In this document: positions 35,710-43,330 of the stretch, one piece after another
How positions within the stretch are numbered: the stretch's first letter is position 1
How the letters are laid out: each line of letters opens with the position of its first letter
Origin: Rhodanobacter denitrificans
Lineage (GTDB): Bacteria > Pseudomonadota > Gammaproteobacteria > Xanthomonadales > Rhodanobacteraceae
Length of the DNA stretch: 64,000 nucleotides
Reading direction: 5' to 3'
NCBI RefSeq assembly: GCF_000230695.2
Contig: NC_020541.1
Location: 620,001-684,000 of the forward strand
The notes under the pieces: generated by a model
What the model saw: the letters and a program-made list of their open reading frames with translations, nothing else
What the model was told of the DNA's origin: nothing
The model's database searches: none
Made by a program: the position numbers and the translations under genes

Positions 35710-36246
35710 ATGGCGACAACGAAATTCATCAAGCCGTATGTCGAGCACGGTGAAAAGGCCAATGCAGTACGCAAGATCACCGTCTCGATTCCGCTGCATG
35801 TGCTGCGGCGGCTTTCTGATTTGCGCACCCACCGTCAAGTGAACAATCTTCGGCACGCTACCAACAGTGATGTGTTGGTCGAAGCGTTCCTGCACGCTTT
35901 TACTGGGCAACCACTGCCAACTGATGAGGAGCTGAGACGAACCATGGCCACTGCCAAGAAATCCGCTGCAAAGAAACCGGCCGCCAAGAAGGCCGCCGCC
36001 AAGAAACCCGCCGTGAAGAAGGCCGCCGCCAAGAAGCCGGTTGCCAAGAAGCCGGCCGCCAAGAAGGCTGCCGCCAGGAAGCCGGCCGCCAAGAAAGCTG
36101 CCGCCAAGAAGCCGGCGGCCGCCAAGAAAGCTGCCGTGAAGAAGGTCGCGAAGAAGGCTGCGCCGAAGAAGGCCGCCGCCAAGAAAGCTGCACCGGCCAA
36201 GGTGGTGAAGGCCACCAAGACCGCGAAGGCCAAAGCGAAGAAGTAA
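35710..36246 (+). CDS. metJ: MetJ methionine repressor domain fused to a histone H1/AlgP-like Lys-Ala tail
   Basis: A 178-residue protein in one frame. Residues 1-78 are Met[31 protein letters not shown] includes the DNA-contacting beta strand KITVS, followed by [29 protein letters not shown], nearly identical to E. coli MetJ. The last helical segment of E. coli MetJ (about 27 residues) is missing. Instead residues 79-178 are an [13 protein letters not shown] repeat, like bacterial H1 homologues and AlgP. GGGGA ends 9 bases before ATG 35710, which is preferred over ATG 35701. The helix B region that holds S-adenosylmethionine in MetJ is retained. MET boxes lie upstream. It is likely a SAM-responsive repressor with extra nonspecific DNA-binding capacity; the effect of the tail is inferred. 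Confidence 0.85.
   Translation: MATTKFIKPYVEHGEKANAVRKITVSIPLHVLRRLSDLRTHRQVNNLRHATNSDVLVEAFLHAFTGQPLPTDEELRRTMATAKKSAAKKPAAKKAAAKKPAVKKAAAKKPVAKKPAAKKAAARKPAAKKAAAKKPAAAKKAAVKKVAKKAAPKKAAAKKAAPAKVVKATKTAKAKAKK
35944..36246 (+). repeat. Lys/Ala/Pro-coding imperfect tandem repeat (H1-like tail)
   Basis: Imperfect 12- to 27-base units built on GCCGCCAAGAAG and GCCAAGAAACCG fill the 3' half of the gene. Similar repeats in Pseudomonas algP change length by recombination. An internal ATG at 35944 opens exactly at the tail ([11 protein letters not shown]), with GAGGAG at 35926-35931, 12 bases upstream. A separate H1-like protein from internal initiation is therefore conceivable. Confidence 0.75.
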
Positions 36247-36287
36247 GGCGACACGCGACACCCCACAATAAGACAAGCCATCGACTT

Positions 36288-36317
36288 CTCTCCCCGCGGT
36301 GCCCAGCGCGGGGAGAG
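36288..36317 (+). terminator. Hairpin after the MetJ-H1 gene
   Basis: A perfect 10-bp stem CTCTCCCCGC / GCGGGGAGAG with a 10-base loop lies 41 bases after the stop. No T-run follows immediately; the following bases are CACTTCG. Confidence 0.5.
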
Positions 36318-36333
36318 CACTTCGAGAAGCCTT

Positions 36334-36363
36334 CGTCCCGGCCTGGCCGGGACGCTTCGTTTC
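36334..36363 (+). terminator. Second hairpin after the MetJ-H1 gene
   Basis: CGTCCCGGCC and GGCCGGGACG (36334-36354) form a nearly continuous palindrome, followed by CTTCGTTTC. Together with the hairpin before it, this probably ends transcription of the MetJ-H1 gene. Confidence 0.5.
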
Positions 36364-36632
36364 AGGGGGTGGAATATCCGTGCGCGCAACCGGCGGCATG
36401 CCCGCGTTGCCTTTCGCCGCCCACCCCCGAACGTGCCGTTTTCCGAAGGTCGCGACGATGCCTGCCTGGAACAGATTTCCGGCCGGTAGCGTGACCTTGC
36501 GCATGATTTGCCGTGCTTCGCCATTGGAGCTACCTTCTGCACATCCGCGCCGCGGTGAATCCGGGGGATTCGCCGCTCCTGGATCGACAGGGGGAAAAAG
36601 CGCGGGTATCTGTCGACACTCAGTGAGAGACC

Positions 36633-37661
36633 ATGGATACCCGATACATACTTGATACGCGTCGGCATGCGCGTGGGGCCGTCCGGCCCCTGGTCATTGC
36701 CATCATCGCCATCTTCGCCTTGCTCGCCGTGGGTGCGTGGTTCCTGATCATCAAGCCGCACCAGGACCTGATCATGGCCGACTCGGGCGGTCATCCGTCC
36801 ACACCGGTTTCCACCGCGACGCGGGCGGCGCCGCCGCCGCCGGCCAATGTGGCCGCGATGGATCTCAACCAGTTGCTCGCCGAGGCGCGCACCGCGATGA
36901 ACGAGCAGCGCTACCTGGCGCCGGCCGGCAACAACGCGTTCGAGTTCTATCTGCGCGTGCTGGAAAAGGAGCCCGGCAACAAGGTGGCCTCCGACGCGTT
37001 GCGCGAGACGTTCCCGTTCGCGGCCAGTTCGGCCGAGCAGGCGATCAACTCGCGTGACCTCGGCGAGGCACAGCGCCAGATCGAGCTGCTGGCGAAGGCC
37101 GATCCGGCCAACTTCACGCTGACCATCCTCCGCTCCAAACTGGATGCCCAGCGCAAGACGCTGGACAAGCAGCAACAGCAGGCCGTCGATCAGGAAAAGG
37201 CCGCACAGCTGGCCGCCCAGAAAGCCGCGGCGGACAAGCTGGCGGCGGATCAGCTGGCCGAGCAGCAGAAGGCACAGCTGGCCGCGCAGCAGAAGACGGA
37301 GCAGTCGCGCGTCGCGCAGCAGCCGCGTCAGCAGTCGGCGGCGGATGGCGGCGCCTCCGCTGCGGCGGACGGCAGCGGCACGGCGGCAGGCGGGACCACG
37401 GCGGCGGTGCTGGTGAAGGGCGCGGCCGCCCGCTATCCCACGGCCGCGATGCGCGCCCGCCAGGAAGGCTGGGTGGTGGTGTCGTTCACGGTCGATCCGG
37501 ACGGCAGGACCAGCGACGTGAAGGTGGTCGAATCGCAGCCGCGGCATGTCTTCGACCGCGCCGCGGTCGATGCGGTGGAGCGTTACCGCTTCAACCCGGC
37601 GATGAAGGATGGCGTGGCCGTTTCCAGCGTCAAGCAGCAGCGGATCGAGTTCAAGCTCTGA
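36633..37661 (+). CDS. TonB-family energy transducer-like protein
   Basis: A 342-residue envelope protein. A basic N-terminus and one membrane segment (about residues 20-40, LVIAIIAIFALLAVGAWFLII) anchor it. A periplasmic helical, TPR-like region (residues about 75-165) and a Gln/Ala/Lys-rich coiled stretch (about 170-230) follow. It ends with a TonB C-terminal domain (YPTAAMRARQEGWVVVSFTVDPDGRTSDVKVVESQPRHVFDRAAVDAVERYRF). The TPR-like insert replaces the usual Pro-rich spacer, so it may be a TonB paralogue rather than the housekeeping one; no exbB or exbD is adjacent. Confidence 0.85.
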   Translation: MDTRYILDTRRHARGAVRPLVIAIIAIFALLAVGAWFLIIKPHQDLIMADSGGHPSTPVSTATRAAPPPPANVAAMDLNQLLAEARTAMNEQRYLAPAGNNAFEFYLRVLEKEPGNKVASDALRETFPFAASSAEQAINSRDLGEAQRQIELLAKADPANFTLTILRSKLDAQRKTLDKQQQQAVDQEKAAQLAAQKAAADKLAADQLAEQQKAQLAAQQKTEQSRVAQQPRQQSAADGGASAAADGSGTAAGGTTAAVLVKGAAARYPTAAMRARQEGWVVVSFTVDPDGRTSDVKVVESQPRHVFDRAAVDAVERYRFNPAMKDGVAVSSVKQQRIEFKL

Positions 37662-37733
37662 TCGGAGCGTGAGCGTGGCAACCCGGGCGGCGCATGTTTC
37701 GCATGCGCCGCCCTTCTTTTGGGCGGCGGCGGC

Positions 37734-39047
37734 TCAGCGGTGCCGCGGCGTGCGGCGATGCACGCGTGGTTTCGCCTTGGCCTTCGCCCGGGGTTGCGCC
37801 ACCGGCTTGGCGGGGCTCTCGAGGTTGGCCCAGTCGACGTGCGGCAGGCCCAGCAGGTCGTCGAACACCATCGGCATCAATCCGCTGGGTGTGGGGCCGG
37901 TGGAGTTCCACAGGGTGACCACGCCGGCGCGGTATTTCGGGAAGAAGCCGATCATGGTGCGATAGCCCGCCACGGCGCCGGCGTGATAGATCAGCGTTTC
38001 GCCGCCGTATTCGTAGACCCGCCAGCCGAGTCCGTAGTACGCGCCGCTCAGCCGACCGCGACGCCAGGCGGTGGCGTACAGTTCGCTGGGGGTGGCGACG
38101 CCGGGCGTGTGCAACGTGTCCAGCAGTGAGGTGGGCAGCACGTCCTGGCGACCGCCCATCTGCGCGATCAGCCACTTCTCCATGTCGCGCAGGCTCGCGT
38201 TGACGCCGGCCGCCGGCGCGACCCGGTAGTAGGTCTCGCTCGGATCGAACGGCACCCAGCCCCGGCTGGTGGCACGGTGCGGGCGCGCCCAGCTCTTGCT
38301 GGATTCCAGCGCGGCCCGGCCGTAGCTGGCGGTGGTCATGCCCAGCGGATAGAAGATGCGCTTGTCGACCTGGCGATAGAAGAAGTCGCCGGTGCGGGCG
38401 AGCACCACGTCGCCGATCATGCTGAAGGCGACGTTCTGGTAGCCGTAGCACTGGCCCACGCCGCAGATCATGTCGACCTCGTCCAGCTTGCGCACCAGCT
38501 CTTCGTACGAAGTGTCGCCTTCGAGCATGTTGTCGTAGGTGTTGCGCGGCAGGCCCAGCCGCTGCCCCAGGATGTCGCCGACGGTGGCCTGCGCGGCGGC
38601 CTGCATGTCCTTCAGCTTGAAGTACGGCAACACGTCGACCAGCTTGGTGTTCCAGTCCAGCTTGCCGTCGTCGACCAGCAGGCCGGCGATGGCGGTGGCG
38701 AATGCCTTGGACAGCGAGGCGAGGCGGAACACGGTGTCCGGCTTGATCGGCTGCTTGGTGGCGGTGTCGGCATAGCCGACGGTGCCCTCGAACACCACCT
38801 TGCCGTCGATCACCACCGCGGTGGCCAGGCCGGCCACCGCGTCGCGCTGGGCGAGACGGTTCAACCAGCGCTGATAGTCCGCGAGGGTCTGCTTGACGCG
38901 TGCCGGCGGCAGTTGCTGCGGCGCGGTGTCGACACTGATCGACAGCATGGCGGGTGCCGGGGAGGCGGGTGATGCGGCGGCGCGGAGCGGCGTGCAAGCC
39001 AGCCCCAGGGTGCCGGCGATCAGCAGGAAGATCTTCTGAAACTGCAT
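37734..39047 (-). CDS. Secreted serine hydrolase of the beta-lactamase class C family
   Basis: A 437-residue protein with a signal peptide (cleavage likely after LRAAA, near residue 25). The nucleophile motif SxxK is S111-L-S-K114 in FRLASLSKAF. A YxN-type motif (GYQN) and a HAG-type motif (YHAGAVAG) match class C beta-lactamase/esterase folds (EstB, PBP4*-like peptidases). The C-terminus is a basic tail. It is more likely an esterase or peptidase than a true beta-lactamase. The ATG at 39047 is preferred because the signal peptide begins there. It diverges from lemA by 55 bases. Confidence 0.85.
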   Translation of the reverse strand: MQFQKIFLLIAGTLGLACTPLRAAASPASPAPAMLSISVDTAPQQLPPARVKQTLADYQRWLNRLAQRDAVAGLATAVVIDGKVVFEGTVGYADTATKQPIKPDTVFRLASLSKAFATAIAGLLVDDGKLDWNTKLVDVLPYFKLKDMQAAAQATVGDILGQRLGLPRNTYDNMLEGDTSYEELVRKLDEVDMICGVGQCYGYQNVAFSMIGDVVLARTGDFFYRQVDKRIFYPLGMTTASYGRAALESSKSWARPHRATSRGWVPFDPSETYYRVAPAAGVNASLRDMEKWLIAQMGGRQDVLPTSLLDTLHTPGVATPSELYATAWRRGRLSGAYYGLGWRVYEYGGETLIYHAGAVAGYRTMIGFFPKYRAGVVTLWNSTGPTPSGLMPMVFDDLLGLPHVDWANLESPAKPVAQPRAKAKAKPRVHRRTPRHR

Positions 39048-39102
39048 GGTATTCTGGCGTGGTTCCGGCGTGGGGATGCGCCTTGGGGTGGAGAGCTTGA
39101 CG

Positions 39103-39690
39103 ATGGGTCTGATCATCTTCCTGATAGTCGTCGTTCTGATTGTCTTGTACTTCGTGGCGATCTACAACGGACTGGTCACTTCGCGCAACGGCTACAAGAA
39201 CGCGTTCGCGCAGATCGACGTGCAGCTCACCCGTCGCCACGACCTGATTCCGAACCTGGTCGAGACGGCCAAGGGCTACCTGGCGCACGAGCGCGGCACC
39301 CTCGAAGCCGTGGTGCAGGCGCGCAACGCGGCGGTCAACGAACTGGCCGGCGCGAAGGCCAACCCGGGCGACCCGGCCGCGATGCAGCAGCTGGCCAGCA
39401 GCGAAAACGCCTTGACCCAGACGCTGGGCCATTTGTTTGCGCTGCAGGAGGCGTACCCCGACCTGAAGGCGAACCAGACCATGATGCAGCTCTCCGAAGA
39501 GCTGACCTCCACCGAGAATCGGGTGGCGTTCGCGCGGCAGGCCTATAACGATGCAGTGCTGACCTACAACAACCGGCGCGAGGTCTTTCCCGCGTCGTTC
39601 GTGGCGAACGGCTTCGGCTTCGCCGCCGCCGAGCCGCTCGCGATCGACAATCCGGCCGTGCGCGACGTGCCGAAGGTCTCCTTCGGCTGA
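39103..39690 (+). CDS. lemA: LemA family membrane protein
   Basis: A 195-residue protein with an N-terminal membrane anchor (LIIFLIVVVLIVLYFVAIYNGLV). The LemA core follows: AFAQIDVQLTRRHDLIPNLVETAKGYLAHERGTLEAVVQARN, SENRVAFARQAYNDAVLTYN and FPASFVANGFGF. LemA proteins are of unclear biochemical function and are very often next to M48 (HtpX-like) or TPM-domain genes, as here. The ATG at 39103 follows GGAGAG. Confidence 0.93.
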   Translation: MGLIIFLIVVVLIVLYFVAIYNGLVTSRNGYKNAFAQIDVQLTRRHDLIPNLVETAKGYLAHERGTLEAVVQARNAAVNELAGAKANPGDPAAMQQLASSENALTQTLGHLFALQEAYPDLKANQTMMQLSEELTSTENRVAFARQAYNDAVLTYNNRREVFPASFVANGFGFAAAEPLAIDNPAVRDVPKVSFG

Positions 39691-39737
39691 TCGCCGCCGC
39701 GTCGCGGTGCATGCCGCGGCGCACTCCGGGAGCTTGC

Positions 39738-41663
39738 ATGGATTTCTTTGCGCAACAGGCGCGCGTGCGCGGCAGCAGCCGGCGGCTGGTGGCGCTGTTC
39801 GTACTGGCGGTGGTGGCGATCGTGGCGGCGATCGACGCGGCGGCGTGGCTTGCCTTCGGCCACCATCCGGCCGCCGGCGAGCCGGCCGCGTCGAACCTGC
39901 CGCTGCTCCTCGCCAGCAGCGGCGCGGTGATCGCCGGGATCGGACTCGGCTCGCTGTTCCGCATCATGAGCCTGTCCGGCGGCGGCAAGGCCGTCGCTGA
40001 AAGCGTCGGCGCGGTGGCGGTGCCGGCGGATACCCGCGACCCGCAGCTGCGCCGGCTGCGCAACGTGATCGAGGAGGTCGCGATCGCCTCCGGTGTGCCG
40101 GTGCCGGACGTCTACCTGATGGCCGACGAGGCGGGCATCAACGCCTTCGCCGCCGGTTACTCCGCCTCCGACGCGGCGGTGTGCGTGACCCAGGGCTGCC
40201 TGGACAACCTCACGCGTGACGAACTGCAAGGCGTGATCGCGCACGAGTTCAGCCATGTGCTGAACGGCGACATGCGGCTCAACATCCGCCTGATGGGCCT
40301 GCTGTTCGGCATCCTGGTGCTGGCGGTCGTGGGGCGCAAGGTGCTCCAGTTCGGTGGCGGCCGCGGCAGTCGCCGGGGCAGCGGCGGCCAGGTGCTGCTG
40401 ATCGGTGCGGCGCTGATGGTGGTCGGCTACATCGGCTACTTCTTCGCACGCCTGATCCAGGCCGCGGTGGCGCGCTCGCGCGAAGCGCTGGCGGACGCCT
40501 CGGCGGTGCAGTTCACCCGTCAGACCGATGGCCTCGCCGGTGCGTTGAAGAAGATCGCGATCAGCGCCGAAGGCTCCGCCTTGCAGGTGGCGAACAGGCA
40601 GGAAGTGGCGCACATGCTGTTCGGCGAGGCAGGCAGTTTCAATGCGCTGTTCGCTACCCATCCGCCCTTGCTCGAGCGCATTCGAACGCTGCAGCCTGGC
40701 TTCAAGGAGGCTGACCTGGCACGCATGGCAGCGGGGATGCAGCGCGAAGCGGCACCGCCTGCGCAGGCGAACGGCCCCCCGGCCGCCGCCTCAGGCGTGT
40801 CGGGCATGCCGGGGTTGCCGTTGCCACCGATCCTGACGGGCGTGCTGGCCGGCGGCGTGGCCGCGGCCGCGCCGGCGTTCCGGCGTGTCGCGACCGTGCA
40901 GCAGGCGATGCCGGCGAGCCTGAGCGAAGCCGTGCGGCAGCCCGAGTCCGCGCTGACCGTGATGCTGGCGCTGGCGCTGTCCTTGAAGGCGGAGCTGCAG
41001 CCGGCGCAGCGCCGGATCGTCGCCGATGCCTTTGGCGACGACTTGCAGCGCGCCGTGCAGGCGCAGGCTTCCGCCCTGGCCGCCTTGGCGCCGATCGCGC
41101 GCCTGCCGCTGGTCGCGCTGGCGTTTCCCGCGCTCAAGCAATTGCCCGACGGGCGCCAGCAGACTTTGTTGCGCGCGCTGGACGAGCTGGTCAAGGTGGA
41201 TGGCCGGGTCGACATCAACGAGTACTGCCTGGCACGGCTGCTGCGCATTCACCTGAGCGAGGCAAGTTCGCCGCGCCGTGCACCGGTCGACGGCGTGAAG
41301 AAGCTTCCGGCGGCGCGCGACAGCGTGATCCTGGTCTGTGCCATCGTCGCCGCGGCCGGCTGTTCGGACGAGGCCAGCGCAAGGCGCGCCTGGCTGCTGG
41401 CGATGCAGCAGGCGTTCCCCGGCGAGGCGATCGACTGGACGCCGCCGCCGGCGGCCTGGCAGGCGCCGTTCGAGCGCGCGCTGGACGATCTGGACGGCCT
41501 GAGCCCAATGGCCAAGGAGCTGGTGATCCAGGCCTTGCTGCGCGCGGTCCACGCCGACGGCCAGGTCAGCGTGGAGGAGGCCGAATTGTTGCGGGTGATC
41601 TGCGCCAGCCTGCATTGCCCGCTGCCGCTGGGAGAGGACGGAGGGGGTCAAGTCGCCACTTGA
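39738..41663 (+). CDS. M48 family membrane metalloprotease (HtpX-like) with C-terminal extension
   Basis: A 641-residue inner-membrane zinc protease. Two membrane helices (about residues 12-32 and 55-75) are followed by the M48 domain with PDVYLMADEAGINAFAAGY, the zinc site HEFSH and ARSREALADASAVQFTR. HtpX is about 290 residues; here roughly 300 extra residues follow. The last part carries repeated acidic-helix segments (DELVKVDGRVDINEYCLARLLR and AVHADGQVSVEEAELLRVI) that resemble TerB-like domains. GGGAG precedes the ATG. It probably works with LemA in membrane-protein quality control (inference). The last 16 bases overlap the convergent oxidoreductase gene. Confidence 0.88.
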   Translation: MDFFAQQARVRGSSRRLVALFVLAVVAIVAAIDAAAWLAFGHHPAAGEPAASNLPLLLASSGAVIAGIGLGSLFRIMSLSGGGKAVAESVGAVAVPADTRDPQLRRLRNVIEEVAIASGVPVPDVYLMADEAGINAFAAGYSASDAAVCVTQGCLDNLTRDELQGVIAHEFSHVLNGDMRLNIRLMGLLFGILVLAVVGRKVLQFGGGRGSRRGSGGQVLLIGAALMVVGYIGYFFARLIQAAVARSREALADASAVQFTRQTDGLAGALKKIAISAEGSALQVANRQEVAHMLFGEAGSFNALFATHPPLLERIRTLQPGFKEADLARMAAGMQREAAPPAQANGPPAAASGVSGMPGLPLPPILTGVLAGGVAAAAPAFRRVATVQQAMPASLSEAVRQPESALTVMLALALSLKAELQPAQRRIVADAFGDDLQRAVQAQASALAALAPIARLPLVALAFPALKQLPDGRQQTLLRALDELVKVDGRVDINEYCLARLLRIHLSEASSPRRAPVDGVKKLPAARDSVILVCAIVAAAGCSDEASARRAWLLAMQQAFPGEAIDWTPPPAAWQAPFERALDDLDGLSPMAKELVIQALLRAVHADGQVSVEEAELLRVICASLHCPLPLGEDGGGQVAT

Positions 41664-43258
41664 CTCCCGCCGTTCCCTCCCGCAATCAACGCACTCGCCC
41701 GCTCGGCGATCATGATGGTGGGTGCGTTGGTGTTGCCGGTCGGCAGGGTGGGCATCACCGAGGCGTCCACCACGCGCAGCCCATCCACGCCGCGCACGCG
41801 CAGCTCGCTGTCGACCACGGCGCGATCGTCCTTGCCCATGCGGCAGGTGCCGACCGGGTGGTAGATGGTTTCGGCCTTGCGCCGGATGAAGTCGACGTAC
41901 TCGGCGTCGCTGGCGATGCGCCGTTCGGGGAACACCGGCGCGCCGCGGTAGGGCGCGAACGCGGCCTGGTCGAGGATCTCGCGCGACAGTCGCGCCGCCT
42001 CGATCATCATCTTCAGGTCGTGGCCTTCCGGGTCGCCCAGGTAATTGGCGTGGATCGCGATCGGCTGCGCCGGATCGGCCGAGTGCAGGCGCAGCCGGCC
42101 GCGGCTGCGCGGGTGCAGATGGCAGGCGTGCAGGGTGTAGCCGTAGCCAGGCAGGCGATGGCGGCCGTGGTCGTCGAGCAGCGCGGGCACGAAGTGGAAC
42201 TGCAGGTCGCAGCGTGCATCGGCGGCGTGGCGGCTGCGCACGAAGCCGCCGGCCTCGGCCACGTTGGAGCTGCCCGGCCCGTCGCGGTGGCGCAGCCAGC
42301 GCCAGCCGGCGGCCAGTTCGTTGAGGTGGTCGTAGCTGACGCGGCTCGGGTTGCCGTCGAGCGTGCAGATGTCCAGGTGGTCCTGCAGGTGGGCGCCGAC
42401 GTCGGGCAGGTCGGCGAGCACCGCGATGCCGTGCTCGCGCAGGTGGTCGGCCGGGCCGAGTCCGGACAGCATCAGCAGCTGCGGCGAATTGATCGCACCG
42501 CCGGCGAGGATCACCTCGCCCGCCGCGATCCGCTCGGCGTCGTGCCGGCCGCGGCGCAACTGCACGCCGACCGCGCGGCGGTGCTCGATCAGCACGCGCT
42601 CGACCAGCGCATGCGTGCGCACGTCGAGGTTCGCGCGCCGGCGCACCGGCTTCAGGAACGCCGTGGCCGACGAGCAGCGTGCGCCGTCGCGCTGGGTCAC
42701 CTGGTACAGCCCGAAGCCGGCCTGTCGCTCGCCGTTGAAGTCGTCGTTGCGTGCGAAGCCGGCGCTCGCGGCCGCGTCGAGCAGCGCTTCGGACAGCACG
42801 TTGCGGTGGCGCAGGTCGGCGACACCGAGCGGGCCGCCGGCGCCGTGCAGTGCGCCGGCGCCGCGGCTGTTGTCCTCGCTGCGCAGGAACCACGGCAGCA
42901 CCTCGCGCCACGACCAGCGCGGGTCGCCGCTGGCTTCGGCCCAGCCGTCGTAGTCGGCCGCCACGCCGCGGATGTAGCACATCGCGTTGATCGAACTGGA
43001 ACCGCCGAGGGTCTTGCCGCGTGGCCACCACAGCCGGCGCTGGCCGAGCGCCGGTTCCGGCTCGGTGCGGTAGTTCCAGTTGAGCGCGCGGTTGTTGGCC
43101 AGCCGCGCGATGCCGGCGGGCATGTGGATCAGCGGGTTCCAGTCTGCGGGGCCGGCTTCCAGCAGCAGCACGCGCGTGGCCGGATCGGCGCTGAGCCGGT
43201 GGGCCAGCACGCAGCCGGCCGAGCCGGCGCCGACGATGATGTAGTCGTAGTGGTTCAA
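41648..43258 (-). CDS. GMC family FAD-dependent oxidoreductase (choline/alcohol dehydrogenase type)
   Basis: A 536-residue flavoenzyme. The N-terminal dinucleotide motif is YIIVGAGSAGCVLAHRLS. GMC signatures PRGKTLGGSSSINAMCYIRG and GGAINSPQLLMLSGLGP are present, and the active-site region near the C-terminus is YHPVGTCRMG. It resembles BetA/AlkJ, which oxidise alcohols to aldehydes. No betB or betI is adjacent, so choline is not established as the substrate. A TTG start at 43258 is used because GGGGGA lies 4-5 bases before it and the family N-terminus begins there. Confidence 0.9.
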   Translation of the reverse strand: MNHYDYIIVGAGSAGCVLAHRLSADPATRVLLLEAGPADWNPLIHMPAGIARLANNRALNWNYRTEPEPALGQRRLWWPRGKTLGGSSSINAMCYIRGVAADYDGWAEASGDPRWSWREVLPWFLRSEDNSRGAGALHGAGGPLGVADLRHRNVLSEALLDAAASAGFARNDDFNGERQAGFGLYQVTQRDGARCSSATAFLKPVRRRANLDVRTHALVERVLIEHRRAVGVQLRRGRHDAERIAAGEVILAGGAINSPQLLMLSGLGPADHLREHGIAVLADLPDVGAHLQDHLDICTLDGNPSRVSYDHLNELAAGWRWLRHRDGPGSSNVAEAGGFVRSRHAADARCDLQFHFVPALLDDHGRHRLPGYGYTLHACHLHPRSRGRLRLHSADPAQPIAIHANYLGDPEGHDLKMMIEAARLSREILDQAAFAPYRGAPVFPERRIASDAEYVDFIRRKAETIYHPVGTCRMGKDDRAVVDSELRVRGVDGLRVVDASVMPTLPTGNTNAPTIMIAERASALIAGGNGGSQVAT

Positions 43259-43330
43259 GGCGTCCCCCGTGCGTGACGGAATGAGCGTGACCGCGTGCTA
43301 GGCTTGCCGCGCCCCACGCCGGATGTACCC

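Larger units (their letters stand above)
36247..36632. other. Gene-free interval between MetJ-H1 and the TonB-like gene
   Basis: Apart from the two hairpins at 36288-36354, I see no supported feature. Open frames on the plus strand run into the TonB-like gene in another frame and show no family similarity. The promoter of the TonB-like gene must lie here but no clear hexamers were recognised. Confidence 0.5.

Noticed and set aside
36299..36655. Open frame overlapping the start of the TonB-like gene
   Set aside because: It contains the hairpins after the MetJ-H1 gene and has no coding signature.
37734..39047. Antibiotic-resistance beta-lactamase
   Set aside because: The SxxK and other motifs show the class C fold, but the C-terminal extension and overall sequence fit serine esterase/peptidase relatives better.
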